Assembly (NCBI GenBank): GCA_024280885.1
Contig: JAJRPF010000020.1
Location: forward strand, 150,697-214,696
Reading direction: 5' to 3'
DNA: 64,000 nt
DNA from: Planctomycetota bacterium
GTDB lineage: Bacteria; Planctomycetota; JAJSAM01; JAJVHW01
Under the pieces are notes generated by a model. It saw only the letters and a list, made by a program, of their open reading frames with translations. It did no database searches and was not told the DNA's origin. Both the position numbers and the translations under genes were made by a program. Of the stretch, positions 7,320 to 15,260 are shown one piece after another (the stretch's first letter is position 1; each line of letters starts with the position of its first letter).

Positions 7320-8012
7320 CTAGCCACCCTCGCCATCGTCGGCTGCGGCGTAGAGACCCGACATCTCGGGCTCGAGGCCCTCGAGGAGGTCGAGTTGTTC
7401 GACGAGTGCGATCAGCTCGTCGGCTCCGACAGTCTCGAGCGTCTCCAGATTGGTGAGAACGTAGAGGTCGGAGGCGATCTCGCGCTCCTCGGACGCGGTC
7501 AGGACGCCGCCGGCCGTGTCGCCGCGGTCGAGCATGCTGCGTGCGGCAATGGCGACCACGAGCACGGCCGCTGCTGCGGCTGCGGGCCAGAGGCGGAGCA
7601 GGCGCCCACGCGGCGCGGCGTCGTCGGCGTCGCAGTCGGGGTCGGGATTCCCGACACAGTCGGTGACGCGGCCCACGAAGTCCGCGCCCGGAGTGTGCCG
7701 CGGCAACGCGGCCACGAGGTCCCCCGCAACGCCGAGCAGCGCGGCTTCGTGCGCGCACGTTGGGCAGGCCGCGAGATGCTCCGCGACACGCGCCGACGCG
7801 ATTGCGGACAACTCGCCGTCGAGGTGGGCCAGCAGTCCCGTCCCGGCGAGCGGCTCGCAGCCCGATCCGGGGATCTGGTGTCCGTCGCAGTCGAGTACGC
7901 GCTCGGCACCCAGACCGTCCGCATCCGCCTGCAAAGCGTCCCCATGCTGGACATCCCCATGCTGGTCATCATTCGCGTGCATGTCGTCTTCGTCTTGGGC
8001 GTCACCGCTCAT
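7320..8012 (-). CDS. Membrane-bound anti-sigma factor with zf-HC2 zinc-binding domain
   Basis: This 230-residue protein probably holds the upstream ECF sigma factor inactive at the membrane. The start ATG at 8012 has an AAAGGACAG site and overlaps the sigma stop codon (ATGA). A long acidic, Asp/His-rich leader precedes the anti-sigma zinc finger, visible as LLAHLDGELS then EHLAACPTC, the HxxxCxxC signature of zf-HC2. A single membrane helix (PAAAAAAVLVVAIAA) follows, with an acidic C-terminal domain that would lie outside the cytoplasm. Order and overlap (sigma, anti-sigma, secreted partner) fit a classic ECF module. Confidence 0.85.
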   Translation of the reverse strand: MSGDAQDEDDMHANDDQHGDVQHGDALQADADGLGAERVLDCDGHQIPGSGCEPLAGTGLLAHLDGELSAIASARVAEHLAACPTCAHEAALLGVAGDLVAALPRHTPGADFVGRVTDCVGNPDPDCDADDAAPRGRLLRLWPAAAAAAVLVVAIAARSMLDRGDTAGGVLTASEEREIASDLYVLTNLETLETVGADELIALVEQLDLLEGLEPEMSGLYAAADDGEGG

Positions 8013-8629
8013 GACTGTCCTTTCGACTTCCCGCCTGGCAGCTTTCCGGCGTCCAAGTAGGGAAGTAGCGCTTCCTTGATATTCACTCTCGCTCGTGTGA
8101 GCAGGCTCTTCACAGCCGGCAGCGAGAGTTCCATTGCACTTGCTGTGTCTTCGTACGAGAGAGCTTGATATTTGTTGAGCAGGATCGCCGTGCGCTGACG
8201 CTCCGGCAGTGCATCGACGATCGTGCCGACCACGTCGGCCAACTCCGCCTCTTCCAGAACATCGGGCGGTCGCGGCGCGGATTCGTCCTCGAAGTCCGCG
8301 TGCGCTTCGCCGTCGTCTCCGCGCGTCGGCATGGCGGCGTTGAGGTGTCTTCGGACACGGCGCCTGCGGATCAGATTGAGGCTCGCGTTCACGGTGATCC
8401 GGTGCACCCACGTCGAAAACTTCGCCGTTGGTTCGTACGTCTCCCGTGCCCGGTGGACACGCAGGAATACCTCCTGCGCGAGGTCCTCGGCGTCGGCTGC
8501 CGAGCCCAGGTACCGGTACGCCAGGCTTGCGACCCGTCCCTGGAACCGGTGCACGATTTCCGTGAAGGCAGCGTCGTCGCCTCCTCGGAACCGGAGCATG
8601 AGTTCGGTCTCTGGATCGACGTCGGGCAC
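8009..8629 (-). CDS. ECF-family RNA polymerase sigma factor (RpoE-like)
   Basis: The protein has the two-domain ECF layout. Sigma region 2 includes FTEIVHRFQGRVASLAYRYL and DAEDLAQEVFLRVHRA. Region 4 is LPERQRTAILLNKYQALSYEDTA followed by the recognition helix SLPAVKSLLTRARVNIKEAL. The GTG at 8629 gives 206 residues, normal for the family; upstream in-frame sequence is low-complexity and was excluded. Its stop overlaps the anti-sigma start, implying translational coupling. The divergent spacer (8630-8795) should hold an autoregulated promoter, but no ECF-type motif was recognised. Confidence 0.9.
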   Translation of the reverse strand: MPDVDPETELMLRFRGGDDAAFTEIVHRFQGRVASLAYRYLGSAADAEDLAQEVFLRVHRARETYEPTAKFSTWVHRITVNASLNLIRRRRVRRHLNAAMPTRGDDGEAHADFEDESAPRPPDVLEEAELADVVGTIVDALPERQRTAILLNKYQALSYEDTASAMELSLPAVKSLLTRARVNIKEALLPYLDAGKLPGGKSKGQS

Positions 8630-8795
8630 CTTCGGAGTTCGCTCCCGGCTCCCCTTGAACCCTGCGGATGTGCGCGGGTTTCGCCGGAGCCGTGGGGGAA
8701 TGGTGCCCGAGTGCAGCGACGGCGTCCAGCGGACCTCCCGCCGAGGCGGGGCGTTTCCGAATCGACGCACGGACGTGGTCCCCTACGATCCCTCG

Positions 8796-11700
8796 ATGCG
8801 CCGGGCTCTCGTACTCCTCCTCTTCCTGCTCTCCGGAGCTGCTGCGCTCGCGTACCAGGTCGCGTGGACGCGCCATCTCGTGCTCGTCTTCGGGAATACG
8901 ACGCGCGCCGTGTCGCTGATCCTGGCCGCGTACATGCTCGGGTTGGCGCTTGGTTCCGAGGCCGGTGGGCGGCTGGCCGACCGCACGAAGAAGCCGGTCG
9001 CGTGGTATGCGGGCGCCGAGGTGGCGATCGGGGCCTTCGCGCTCCTCTTTCCGTGGCTCGTCGGGTTGGTGCGCGGCGCGTATCTGTCGCTGGGGACATC
9101 GGCGTCACCCGTGCTCTTCGTCGGGGCGTTCGTCGTCTTGCTCATCCCGACGTTCTTGATGGGGACGACGCTGCCGCTCCTCGTCAGGGCAACGGTGAGC
9201 GATCCGCGCCGGACGGGCGGCGATGTCGGGCTGCTCTACGGCGCGAATACCGTCGGCGCGGTCATCGGCACGGCGGTGACGGGCTTCTGGCTGATCGAGG
9301 CGGCGGGGGTGCTCGGCTCGACGCGCTGGGCGGCGGGTCTGAACGTCCTGATCGGTCTGCTTGCGTTGGCGGTGCCCTACCTGCCGGACGGGCGCGGCTC
9401 CGCGGCCGCTGAAGAGTCAGTGGGCTCACCGGTGGACGCTGACGCGGGCGTCGCCGAGGCGGATGGCAGGCGGCTCGCCCGCGCGGCGCTCGTGGCCGTC
9501 TTCGCGGGCGGTCTCGTCGGTCTCGCGGCCGAGGTCGTCTGGACGCGCCTGCTCGTCTTCTTCCTCCAGGGCTTCACGTACACGTTCAGCGCCATGCTCG
9601 CGACGTTCCTGCTCGGGCTGGCGCTGGGCGGCTTCGTCTTTGGCCGTGTGGCCCTGCGGACGAAGCGGCCTGCCGTGATCATGGGCCGGCTCCAGGTGGG
9701 TGTCGGGGTCGCGGCCGCGGGCGTTCTGCTCCTGCTGGCCCACCACTACGAAGGGACGCTGGCGATCTGGGAGTGGGTCGGTGCGACGGGCGGCATCCAG
9801 GAGTTGCGTGCTCGGCACATCGCCACGCTCTTGCTCGCGAGCGCAGCCGCGCTCTTGCCTGCGGCGTTCCTCATGGGCGGCGTCTTTCCCCTGGCTGCGG
9901 CCGTCTTTCAGCGCGGGTTGGGCGATCTTGGGGCGCGCATCGGCCGTCTCTACGCGGTCAATACCATCGGAGCCGTAATGGGTTCGTTGCTCGCGGGCTT
10001 CGTTCTCGCTCCGCTCGCCGGACCGGCGTGGTCCGCCGTCGTGGTGGCCGTTGCCGGACTCGTGGCGGGCGCGATCGTGCTGTGGATCGCGCACGAGGGC
10101 CGCGTCCGGCCCGTCGTTGTCTGGGCTGGTGGCGGGACGGCCGTGGCGCTCGTCCTCGTCGTGCTCGCGGATCCGACCGTGCCCTTCCTGACGCGCTCGC
10201 ATGCGTTTGCGGCGTCGCGAGCGCGCGAGAACACGCTGCTGGAGACCCGCGAGGGCGTCGTCTGCGAGGTCTCTGTCGTACGCAACGAGCGCGACGATTA
10301 CTACCTGCTCTACACCGACGAATTCCAGGCGGCGGGGACGAAGCCGGAGTACCGCTACATGCGGATGCTCGCGCACCTGCCGATTGCGCTGGCGAAGAAG
10401 CCCGAGCGGGCGCTCGTCATCTGCTGGGGGACCGGGACGACAGCGGGCTCGGTGTCGACCCACCCCTCCATCCGCGAACTCGATATCGTCGAGATCAGCC
10501 CGCAGGTCCTGGAGGTCGCGTCGTACTTCGAAGATGTGAACCGTGGGGTGCTGGGTGGCGCCGGGCGCGACGACCTCGACGTGCGCGTTCACATCGACGA
10601 CGGTCGCAACTTTGTGTTGCGTTCGACCGAGCAATGGGACGTGATCTCGCTCGAACCGCTGATGCCGTACACGCCGGCGGCAATCCACTTCTACACCGAG
10701 GACTTCTACCGCGAGTGCCTGCCGCGTCTCGCTCCCGGCGGCGTGATGTGTCAGTGGATACCGCTCCACGCGCTGTCGCGCGAGCACCTGCAGCAGCTCG
10801 TGTCGGCGTTCGTGCGTGCGTTCCCCGGCGCGGGGATGTTCTTCGTGGACGGCGCGATCGCGCTGATCGGTGGACGCGAGCCGCTCGTGATCGACCACGA
10901 GCAGGTGGCGGCCCGGTTCTCGGCTCCCGCTGTCCGGGACGACCTCGCGGCCATCGGCTACGCCGATCCGGTGCGTGCACTCGGCACACTCGTCGCGGCG
11001 GGCGACATCCTCGAGGCATTCGGGGCGGTCGAGCCGATGACCGACGAGAACCCGGTGCTCGAGTTCTTCCCCATCCCGCTGAAGGTCCAGCAACCGCACC
11101 TGTGGGAGAACGTGCGTGCGATGGTCGAACTGCGCAGTCAGTACGCGGCGTTGCCCGTTGAGTACGCGCCGGATCCCGACCTGGACGATCGCTACGACAC
11201 CGCGCTCAAGGTCGGCAACCTGCTACTCGAAGCCATGGAGCGGCTCGAAGAGGCCGGCCTGATGAGTCAGTTGAAGCAGAACGCGGCGGCCGGCGAGGCG
11301 TTCCGCGCCGCGCGGCGTGCGCTCTCGTTCGCGGTGGCGCTCGATCCCGATGACCCCGCCGCGCGGCGCACCTCCGCGGCGGTCGAGCGCAAGTGGTACA
11401 CGTTGATCGGGAGCGATCATCTTGAAGCGGGCGAATTGGAAGAGGCCGAGCGATCGTTGCGGATCGCTGCGGGCTATCCTGGAGAGCGTCGTCGCGACGA
11501 GGTGCATACGCGCCTTGCCGAAGCGTTGAGTAGATTGGAGCGCTTCGAGGAAGCGCTCGACGAGGCGTGCGCGGCGGTGAGCCTCTTCCCTCGCGGGCTG
11601 GAAGCGCGTGCCGAGCGGGCCTACGCGCGGGGTGCGCTCGGTGACCTGTCGGGCGCGGCCTCCGACTACGCACGCGCCCTCGAGGGCGGTTCTGCGTCGC

Positions 11701-12368
11701 TGCTCCCGCCGCGCCTGCGCGCAGACGCAGAACGCGTTCTGCGCACTCCGGGCGCTCCGGATGCCCGCACGTTGGACGACCGTATCGAAGCCGCGCTCGC
11801 CGGCGAGGACGTCGCCCGCGTTCCGGCCCGGCGCGTGCTGCGCATTCTCAGCAGCGACGACGGAGTGGCCTACGACGCCCACTTCCGCGACGATCTGCGC
11901 ATCGTGCGGGACTCCGGTGCGGGCAGCGCGGATCGGATGCTCGGCCTGAAGCGCATCCAACTGGCCGCCCCGACAGACGCGGCCGAAGCGGCGCTCGCCG
12001 CCGCGCTCGACGCTGCTGCCGGGGCGCGCTTGCAACGGGCGGCCACCGCCGCGCTCGAAGCGCTGGCACCGGAGCGGCTGCCCTTGCTGCTGGCGAATGG
12101 AGTGCCCCTACCGACCGCGATTGCCGCGGCGGCGGCGTCGGCCCGAGCCTCCGCCCGATCCGCCGCGCCGCTGCTCCTGGAGCGCCTCCTCGACCCGGAT
12201 GCTGCGTTGCGCGAAGCTGCTCGGCGGGCTCTCTTTGCTCTCGCTGCGGGTGATTCCTCGGTGGTTGCGCGCCTCGATACGTCGGGCTACCCGACTGCTG
12301 AGTACCGCGAGCAAGTGCGGCAGTTGCAGGTCTGGTGGCAGCGTACGCAGAGCTTCGGCGTGCGCTGA
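8796..12368 (+). CDS. Fused MFS-like/spermidine synthase-like protein with TPR and helical-repeat tail
   Basis: The 1190-residue polytopic membrane protein has four parts. Two sets of transmembrane helices (about 1-200 and 230-450) carry repeated MGTTLPLL/MGGVFPLA-type motifs. An aminopropyltransferase-like Rossmann domain (about 470-720) has a G-rich loop, ICWGTGTTAG, near 540 and TPAAIHFYTEDFYREC near 627. TPR-like helices (about 820-1000) and an Ala/Arg-rich helical-repeat tail follow. Membrane-fused spermidine-synthase-like proteins are common in Planctomycetota and Myxococcota, but their substrate is generally unproven. The start ATG follows a divergent promoter region shared with the ECF operon. 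The extra C-terminal repeats make it longer than usual members. Confidence 0.82.
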   Translation: MRRALVLLLFLLSGAAALAYQVAWTRHLVLVFGNTTRAVSLILAAYMLGLALGSEAGGRLADRTKKPVAWYAGAEVAIGAFALLFPWLVGLVRGAYLSLGTSASPVLFVGAFVVLLIPTFLMGTTLPLLVRATVSDPRRTGGDVGLLYGANTVGAVIGTAVTGFWLIEAAGVLGSTRWAAGLNVLIGLLALAVPYLPDGRGSAAAEESVGSPVDADAGVAEADGRRLARAALVAVFAGGLVGLAAEVVWTRLLVFFLQGFTYTFSAMLATFLLGLALGGFVFGRVALRTKRPAVIMGRLQVGVGVAAAGVLLLLAHHYEGTLAIWEWVGATGGIQELRARHIATLLLASAAALLPAAFLMGGVFPLAAAVFQRGLGDLGARIGRLYAVNTIGAVMGSLLAGFVLAPLAGPAWSAVVVAVAGLVAGAIVLWIAHEGRVRPVVVWAGGGTAVALVLVVLADPTVPFLTRSHAFAASRARENTLLETREGVVCEVSVVRNERDDYYLLYTDEFQAAGTKPEYRYMRMLAHLPIALAKKPERALVICWGTGTTAGSVSTHPSIRELDIVEISPQVLEVASYFEDVNRGVLGGAGRDDLDVRVHIDDGRNFVLRSTEQWDVISLEPLMPYTPAAIHFYTEDFYRECLPRLAPGGVMCQWIPLHALSREHLQQLVSAFVRAFPGAGMFFVDGAIALIGGREPLVIDHEQVAARFSAPAVRDDLAAIGYADPVRALGTLVAAGDILEAFGAVEPMTDENPVLEFFPIPLKVQQPHLWENVRAMVELRSQYAALPVEYAPDPDLDDRYDTALKVGNLLLEAMERLEEAGLMSQLKQNAAAGEAFRAARRALSFAVALDPDDPAARRTSAAVERKWYTLIGSDHLEAGELEEAERSLRIAAGYPGERRRDEVHTRLAEALSRLERFEEALDEACAAVSLFPRGLEARAERAYARGALGDLSGAASDYARALEGGSASLLPPRLRADAERVLRTPGAPDARTLDDRIEAALAGEDVARVPARRVLRILSSDDGVAYDAHFRDDLRIVRDSGAGSADRMLGLKRIQLAAPTDAAEAALAAALDAAAGARLQRAATAALEALAPERLPLLLANGVPLPTAIAAAAASARASARSAAPLLLERLLDPDAALREAARRALFALAAGDSSVVARLDTSGYPTAEYREQVRQLQVWWQRTQSFGVR

Positions 12369-12612
12369 TCGGCCGCGTCTATTCTGCGTTGCCCCTGAAT
12401 GGACTCTTTGTTGTCGGACGTGCGCCCCTACACTCCGGGGCTTCGAGGCCGCTCGCAGCCAAAAGTCAAAGGTTGCGCGCTCCGCCCCACGCGTCAGACG
12501 ACGCCGGTGGAGAAGCCTTCCAGCAGACTTCGCGCTCGCGAGAACCGTGCGCGACCAGAACCAGCGCGCGACAAGGCAACGAACGCCGCAGAGCCGCATA
12601 CCAGAGGTGCAG

Positions 12613-13038
12613 ATGCACGCCGTCATCGAGACCGACAAGGGCAACATCACGTTCCGCTTTCACCAGCGGATCGCTCCGAAGACCTGTGAGAACTTCGCGA
12701 AGCTCGCGAAGCAGGGCTTCTACGACAAGACGAAGTTCCATCGCGTGATCGATAACTTCGTCGTCCAGGGCGGCTGTCCGAAGGGCGACGGCACGGGCGA
12801 CCCCGGCTACACGATCGAGGCTGAGCTCTCCGACCGCGCTCACGTCCGCGGCACCGTCGCGATGGCGCGCGGGCGTGCGATGGACAGCGGCGGCTCGCAG
12901 TTTTACATCTGCCGTTCGACGCTCCCGCACCTCGATGGCCAGTACACGATCTTCGGCTCGGTCACCGCCGGGCTCGGAGTGGTGGACAAGCTGAGCCAGG
13001 ACGACGTGCTGAAGCGGGTCTCGATCGTGGAAGACTAG
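12613..13038 (+). CDS. Cyclophilin-type peptidyl-prolyl cis-trans isomerase
   Basis: The 141-residue, single-domain cyclophilin catalyses cis-trans isomerisation of X-Pro bonds. Catalytic-core motifs are FHRV (42-45), GGCPKGDGTGDPGY, MARG and GSQFYI, matching the compact PpiB class. It has no signal peptide, so it is cytoplasmic. An AGAGG site precedes the ATG. It follows the large membrane protein by 244 bp on the same strand; that gap holds no other gene. A GC-rich hairpin follows its stop codon. Confidence 0.95.
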   Translation: MHAVIETDKGNITFRFHQRIAPKTCENFAKLAKQGFYDKTKFHRVIDNFVVQGGCPKGDGTGDPGYTIEAELSDRAHVRGTVAMARGRAMDSGGSQFYICRSTLPHLDGQYTIFGSVTAGLGVVDKLSQDDVLKRVSIVED

Positions 13039-13047
13039 CTCGGCAGG

Positions 13048-13066
13048 GCGCGTGCGGAGCACGCGC
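13048..13066 (+). terminator. Hairpin after the cyclophilin gene
   Basis: GCGCGTGC-GGA-GCACGCGC forms an 8-bp perfect stem 9 bp after the stop, followed by CTCTTTATT. It has the same stem-GGA-stem design as the hairpin after the phosphatase gene (3982-3998), and like that one it immediately precedes a copy of the long repeat. Confidence 0.65.
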
Positions 13067-13281
13067 TCGGCCGCTCTTTATTGCGTTTGTGCCGACTCCG
13101 TCGGCACCCCTCGCTGCGCTCGGGTGTTCGGCTCTGGTCGCGGCTCCGGCTGCTTCAACCGGGGCTGCGTTCGGAGTTCGTGGCCTCGCATTGGGGCGGG
13201 AGCTCGACGCGTGAGTGAGCCCGCCGCTCGGGCGGGTTTCGCAGGCGGAATCCCCAACCTCCGCCTCACCGCGAGTGTCAT

Positions 13282-13302
13282 GCCGTGAGCGGAGCTCACG
13301 GC
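13282..13302. repeat. Covarying inner hairpin of repeat copy 2
   Basis: GCCGTGAGC (13282-13290), loop GGA, GCTCACGGC (13294-13302): a perfect 9-bp stem at the place where copy 1 has GGTTTGTGC/GCACAAACC (4215-4236). Flanking sequence is conserved between the copies. Confidence 0.85.
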
Positions 13303-13420
13303 CCGCCACTCGCTCTCGATTCCGGCGTTGTCTTGGTGGGTGGGGCTTTCTTGCGGTCGCCGTGTCCGCCTGTTTCGTGCACCTGCTGATCGCGCGCGGC
13401 GGGGCCCTCGCCTCCTCCAA

Positions 13421-13521
13421 GACCGGGTCGGCCTTTGGGCCTTATAGCCTCAACTGTCGCATGTCGTCCCGCGCCCTTGGTCGAGGTGTTGAGGCTATAA
13501 GGCCCAACGGCCGGCCCGGTC
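13421..13521. repeat. Long inverted repeat in copy 2
   Basis: The left arm 13421-13454 is identical to the left arm of copy 1. The right arm 13488-13521 differs from a perfect complement at two positions. The 33-base loop is partly conserved (starts TGTCGCATGTCG). Confidence 0.93.
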
Positions 13522-13585
13522 GGGTCCGCTCTCTTGCTGCCTGGATCCCCCGATCAAGCAAGCGGGTGCGCGGCGTCGAAATCGC

Positions 13586-13670
13586 GTGCCTGGCTCAATC
13601 TTCTCTGCGCGGCGACGAGTCTCGCCCTCGTCAGTCCGTGTGGCCGCGCCGAGAAATCTGAGCCTGGCAC
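13586..13670. repeat. REP-like palindrome, copy B
   Basis: Same layout as 4519-4603: GTGCCTGGCTCA at 13586 and TGAGCCTGGCAC ending at 13670, with the central GACGAG/CTCGTC stem kept. Confidence 0.75.
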
Positions 13671-13745
13671 GGTGTCTCGCCCCCGCGATGAGTCGCGATC
13701 CACCTTGATCTTCCAGTCCCAATCCCGGCCCCATCCCCGGCCCCC

Positions 13746-14291
13746 TCAGACGTGCCGGACCGCGCCCCCCTCGATCACCGCGAAGCCCGCGGCACCGCCC
13801 GGCAACTCATCCCCCGGCGGGTGAAACACCGCCCGCCACGTCAGCGGGAACACCGCGTCGCGGCCTCGCCCGATCCACCCCAGCCAGGTCGTCATGTCCT
13901 CGGCATCGGGCACCAACTGGCCGTACCACAGGGGGACCTGCCCGCCGTCCGTGCACAGGGTTGGCTCGCGCTCCCGGAGCGTGGCGCCGTCGTCGGCGGC
14001 GTACGTCACGTGCCCATCCAACTCGGTTCCGTCCGCGAGCTTGAACGCCGCGCGGAGCAGGAATTTGCCGTCCGGGAACTCGACGGAGCCGTCGGCGAGT
14101 GCTGCCGACGTGTCGATGGGCATGACGGTCTGGAGATTGGGGCCCGAGAGGTGCCCGTCGGGGCCAGGGAACCACCACACACCGTGCTCGTGCAGATCTG
14201 CGACGGAGAGCGTGTCGAGTTGCCGTCGGCCTGGGTAGAGGTCGTCTTCCGGGACGGGGCGTCCGCCGATCGAGGCTTCTTCGTAGGTCAC
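13746..14291 (-). CDS. Conserved hypothetical protein, ~180 residues
   Basis: I do not recognise the family. The translation looks like a real soluble protein: balanced composition, alternating hydrophobic strands and several Trp residues (HGVWWFPGPDG, TTWLGWIGRG, PLTWRAVFHPPG), and no signal peptide or membrane segment. A beta-rich fold is likely. The GTG start at 14291 gives 181 residues; there is no strong ribosome binding site. It lies downstream of boxR on the same strand (36-bp gap), so the two may be co-transcribed, but nothing links it to benzoate metabolism. Confidence 0.65.
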   Translation of the reverse strand: MTYEEASIGGRPVPEDDLYPGRRQLDTLSVADLHEHGVWWFPGPDGHLSGPNLQTVMPIDTSAALADGSVEFPDGKFLLRAAFKLADGTELDGHVTYAADDGATLREREPTLCTDGGQVPLWYGQLVPDAEDMTTWLGWIGRGRDAVFPLTWRAVFHPPGDELPGGAAGFAVIEGGAVRHV

Positions 14292-14327
14292 GCCGCGATC
14301 GTAGAGCCGCGGTACTCGTGCGCTGCG

Positions 14328-15080
14328 TTACCCCGCGGGGTGGCCGTTGCGGATGAGTGCCTCTTGGATGCGGGTGACGATGTCATCCGGGGCGCCGTCT
14401 GAGGTATCCACGACGAGATCGGCCTCGGCGTAGAGCGGGGCGCGACTCGCGAGAATCTGGCGCAACTCGGCCATCGCGTCCTCTCGTGCCGCCATCGGGC
14501 GCTCGTCGCCCTGTGCGACTACGCGATCCATGTGATCTTCCGGGCGGGCGCGCAACCAGACCGTCATGCACGAGCGCTTGAGGCGGTCGTATGTCTCGCG
14601 CGCCGTGACGACACCACCGCCGGTGGCGAGGACGGCGGGTTCGTCGTCGGCCAGGAATGTCGCGAGCGCGTCGGCTTCCATGCGGCGGTAGAAGCCCTCG
14701 CCGTGGACCGAGAAGACGTCGTAGAGCGGCAGGCCGGAGCGTTCCTCGACGAGTTGGTCGAGTTCGACAAAACCGACTCCGAGGCGGCGTGCGAGCTCCG
14801 GGCCGACAGTGCTCTTGCCAGCCCCGCGGAGCCCGAGGAGCGCCACCGACGTACGCGCTTCCGAGCGGAGCAATTCGGCTGCCGACGTGCGTAGCGCTGC
14901 GGCGATATGGGCGAGGTTCACGATCGAGATGTTGGCGCTGCCGTGTTCGACTTGCCCGACGAAGCGCGCAGAGAGCCCGCTCTCATTCGCGAGCCGGGCA
15001 AGGCTCCACCCGCGCCGCCTCCGCAGCGTGCGCAGATTGTGGCCGAGGACGTGGACTATCCGTTCGCTTCGTGATTCCAT
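14328..15080 (-). CDS. boxR: BoxR/BzdR-type regulator: XRE helix-turn-helix fused to a shikimate kinase-like domain
   Basis: The 250-residue protein has an N-terminal XRE-type HTH (about 12-68; SLARLANESGLSARFVGQVE) and a C-terminal shikimate kinase-like fold (78-245) with P-loop GLRGAGKST (83-91), an ELD near 106-108 and GGG at 154-156. This fusion defines the BzdR/BoxR regulators, in which the kinase-like domain binds benzoyl-CoA and relieves repression of benzoate genes. It is transcribed divergently from boxC, as expected of a local repressor. No residue change visible here rules out nucleotide binding. The first ATG (15080) is used. A TATAGT -10-like hexamer lies so close upstream that the message may be nearly leaderless. 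Confidence 0.92.
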   Translation of the reverse strand: MESRSERIVHVLGHNLRTLRRRRGWSLARLANESGLSARFVGQVEHGSANISIVNLAHIAAALRTSAAELLRSEARTSVALLGLRGAGKSTVGPELARRLGVGFVELDQLVEERSGLPLYDVFSVHGEGFYRRMEADALATFLADDEPAVLATGGGVVTARETYDRLKRSCMTVWLRARPEDHMDRVVAQGDERPMAAREDAMAELRQILASRAPLYAEADLVVDTSDGAPDDIVTRIQEALIRNGHPAG

Positions 15081-15088
15081 GGTCAGGA

Positions 15089-15121
15089 ACTATAGTGCGC
15101 CAGATGGCGCCCGGGTGTGCA
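15089..15121. promoter_or_regulatory. Divergent boxR/boxC control region
   Basis: The palindrome ACTATAGT (15089-15096) offers a -10-like TATAGT in both directions. Next to it is a perfect dyad GCGCC-AGAT-GGCGC (15097-15110), and a TGCA word follows at 15118-15121. BzdR-type regulators bind TGCA-containing operators in Azoarcus. The actual operator here is an inference. Confidence 0.45.
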
Positions 15122-15260
15122 ACATAATGCTTGATGTGTGACGGAGGTCGCCGTAGTTTCCGGGGCTCGCTCAGCGGCATCGACCGAAGTGCGAAGAGAG
15201 ACCGACGCGAATAGCGTCGCCTTCCGCGCACGGCCCCGCCTGCGCCCCCAGGAGAGAGTC

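Larger units (their letters stand above)
13081..13726. repeat. Long interspersed structured repeat, copy 2
   Basis: Second copy of the ~650-bp repeat (copy 1 at 4014-4660), in the same orientation and again between convergent genes (cyclophilin and the minus-strand gene ending at 13746). It keeps the nested GCGAGTG/CACTCGC hairpin, the long inverted repeat (13421-13521) and the REP-like end (13586-13670). The inner stem at 13282-13302 differs in sequence from copy 1 yet pairs perfectly. Confidence 0.88.

Noticed and set aside
8223..8795. Upstream extension of the spermidine-synthase-like protein
   Set aside because: The open frame continues antisense through the ECF sigma gene; the translation before MRRALVLLL is not protein-like.
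9426..11099. 557-codon antisense frame inside the spermidine-synthase-like gene
   Set aside because: Shadow of a GC-rich gene: His/Arg/Asp-rich, no domain.
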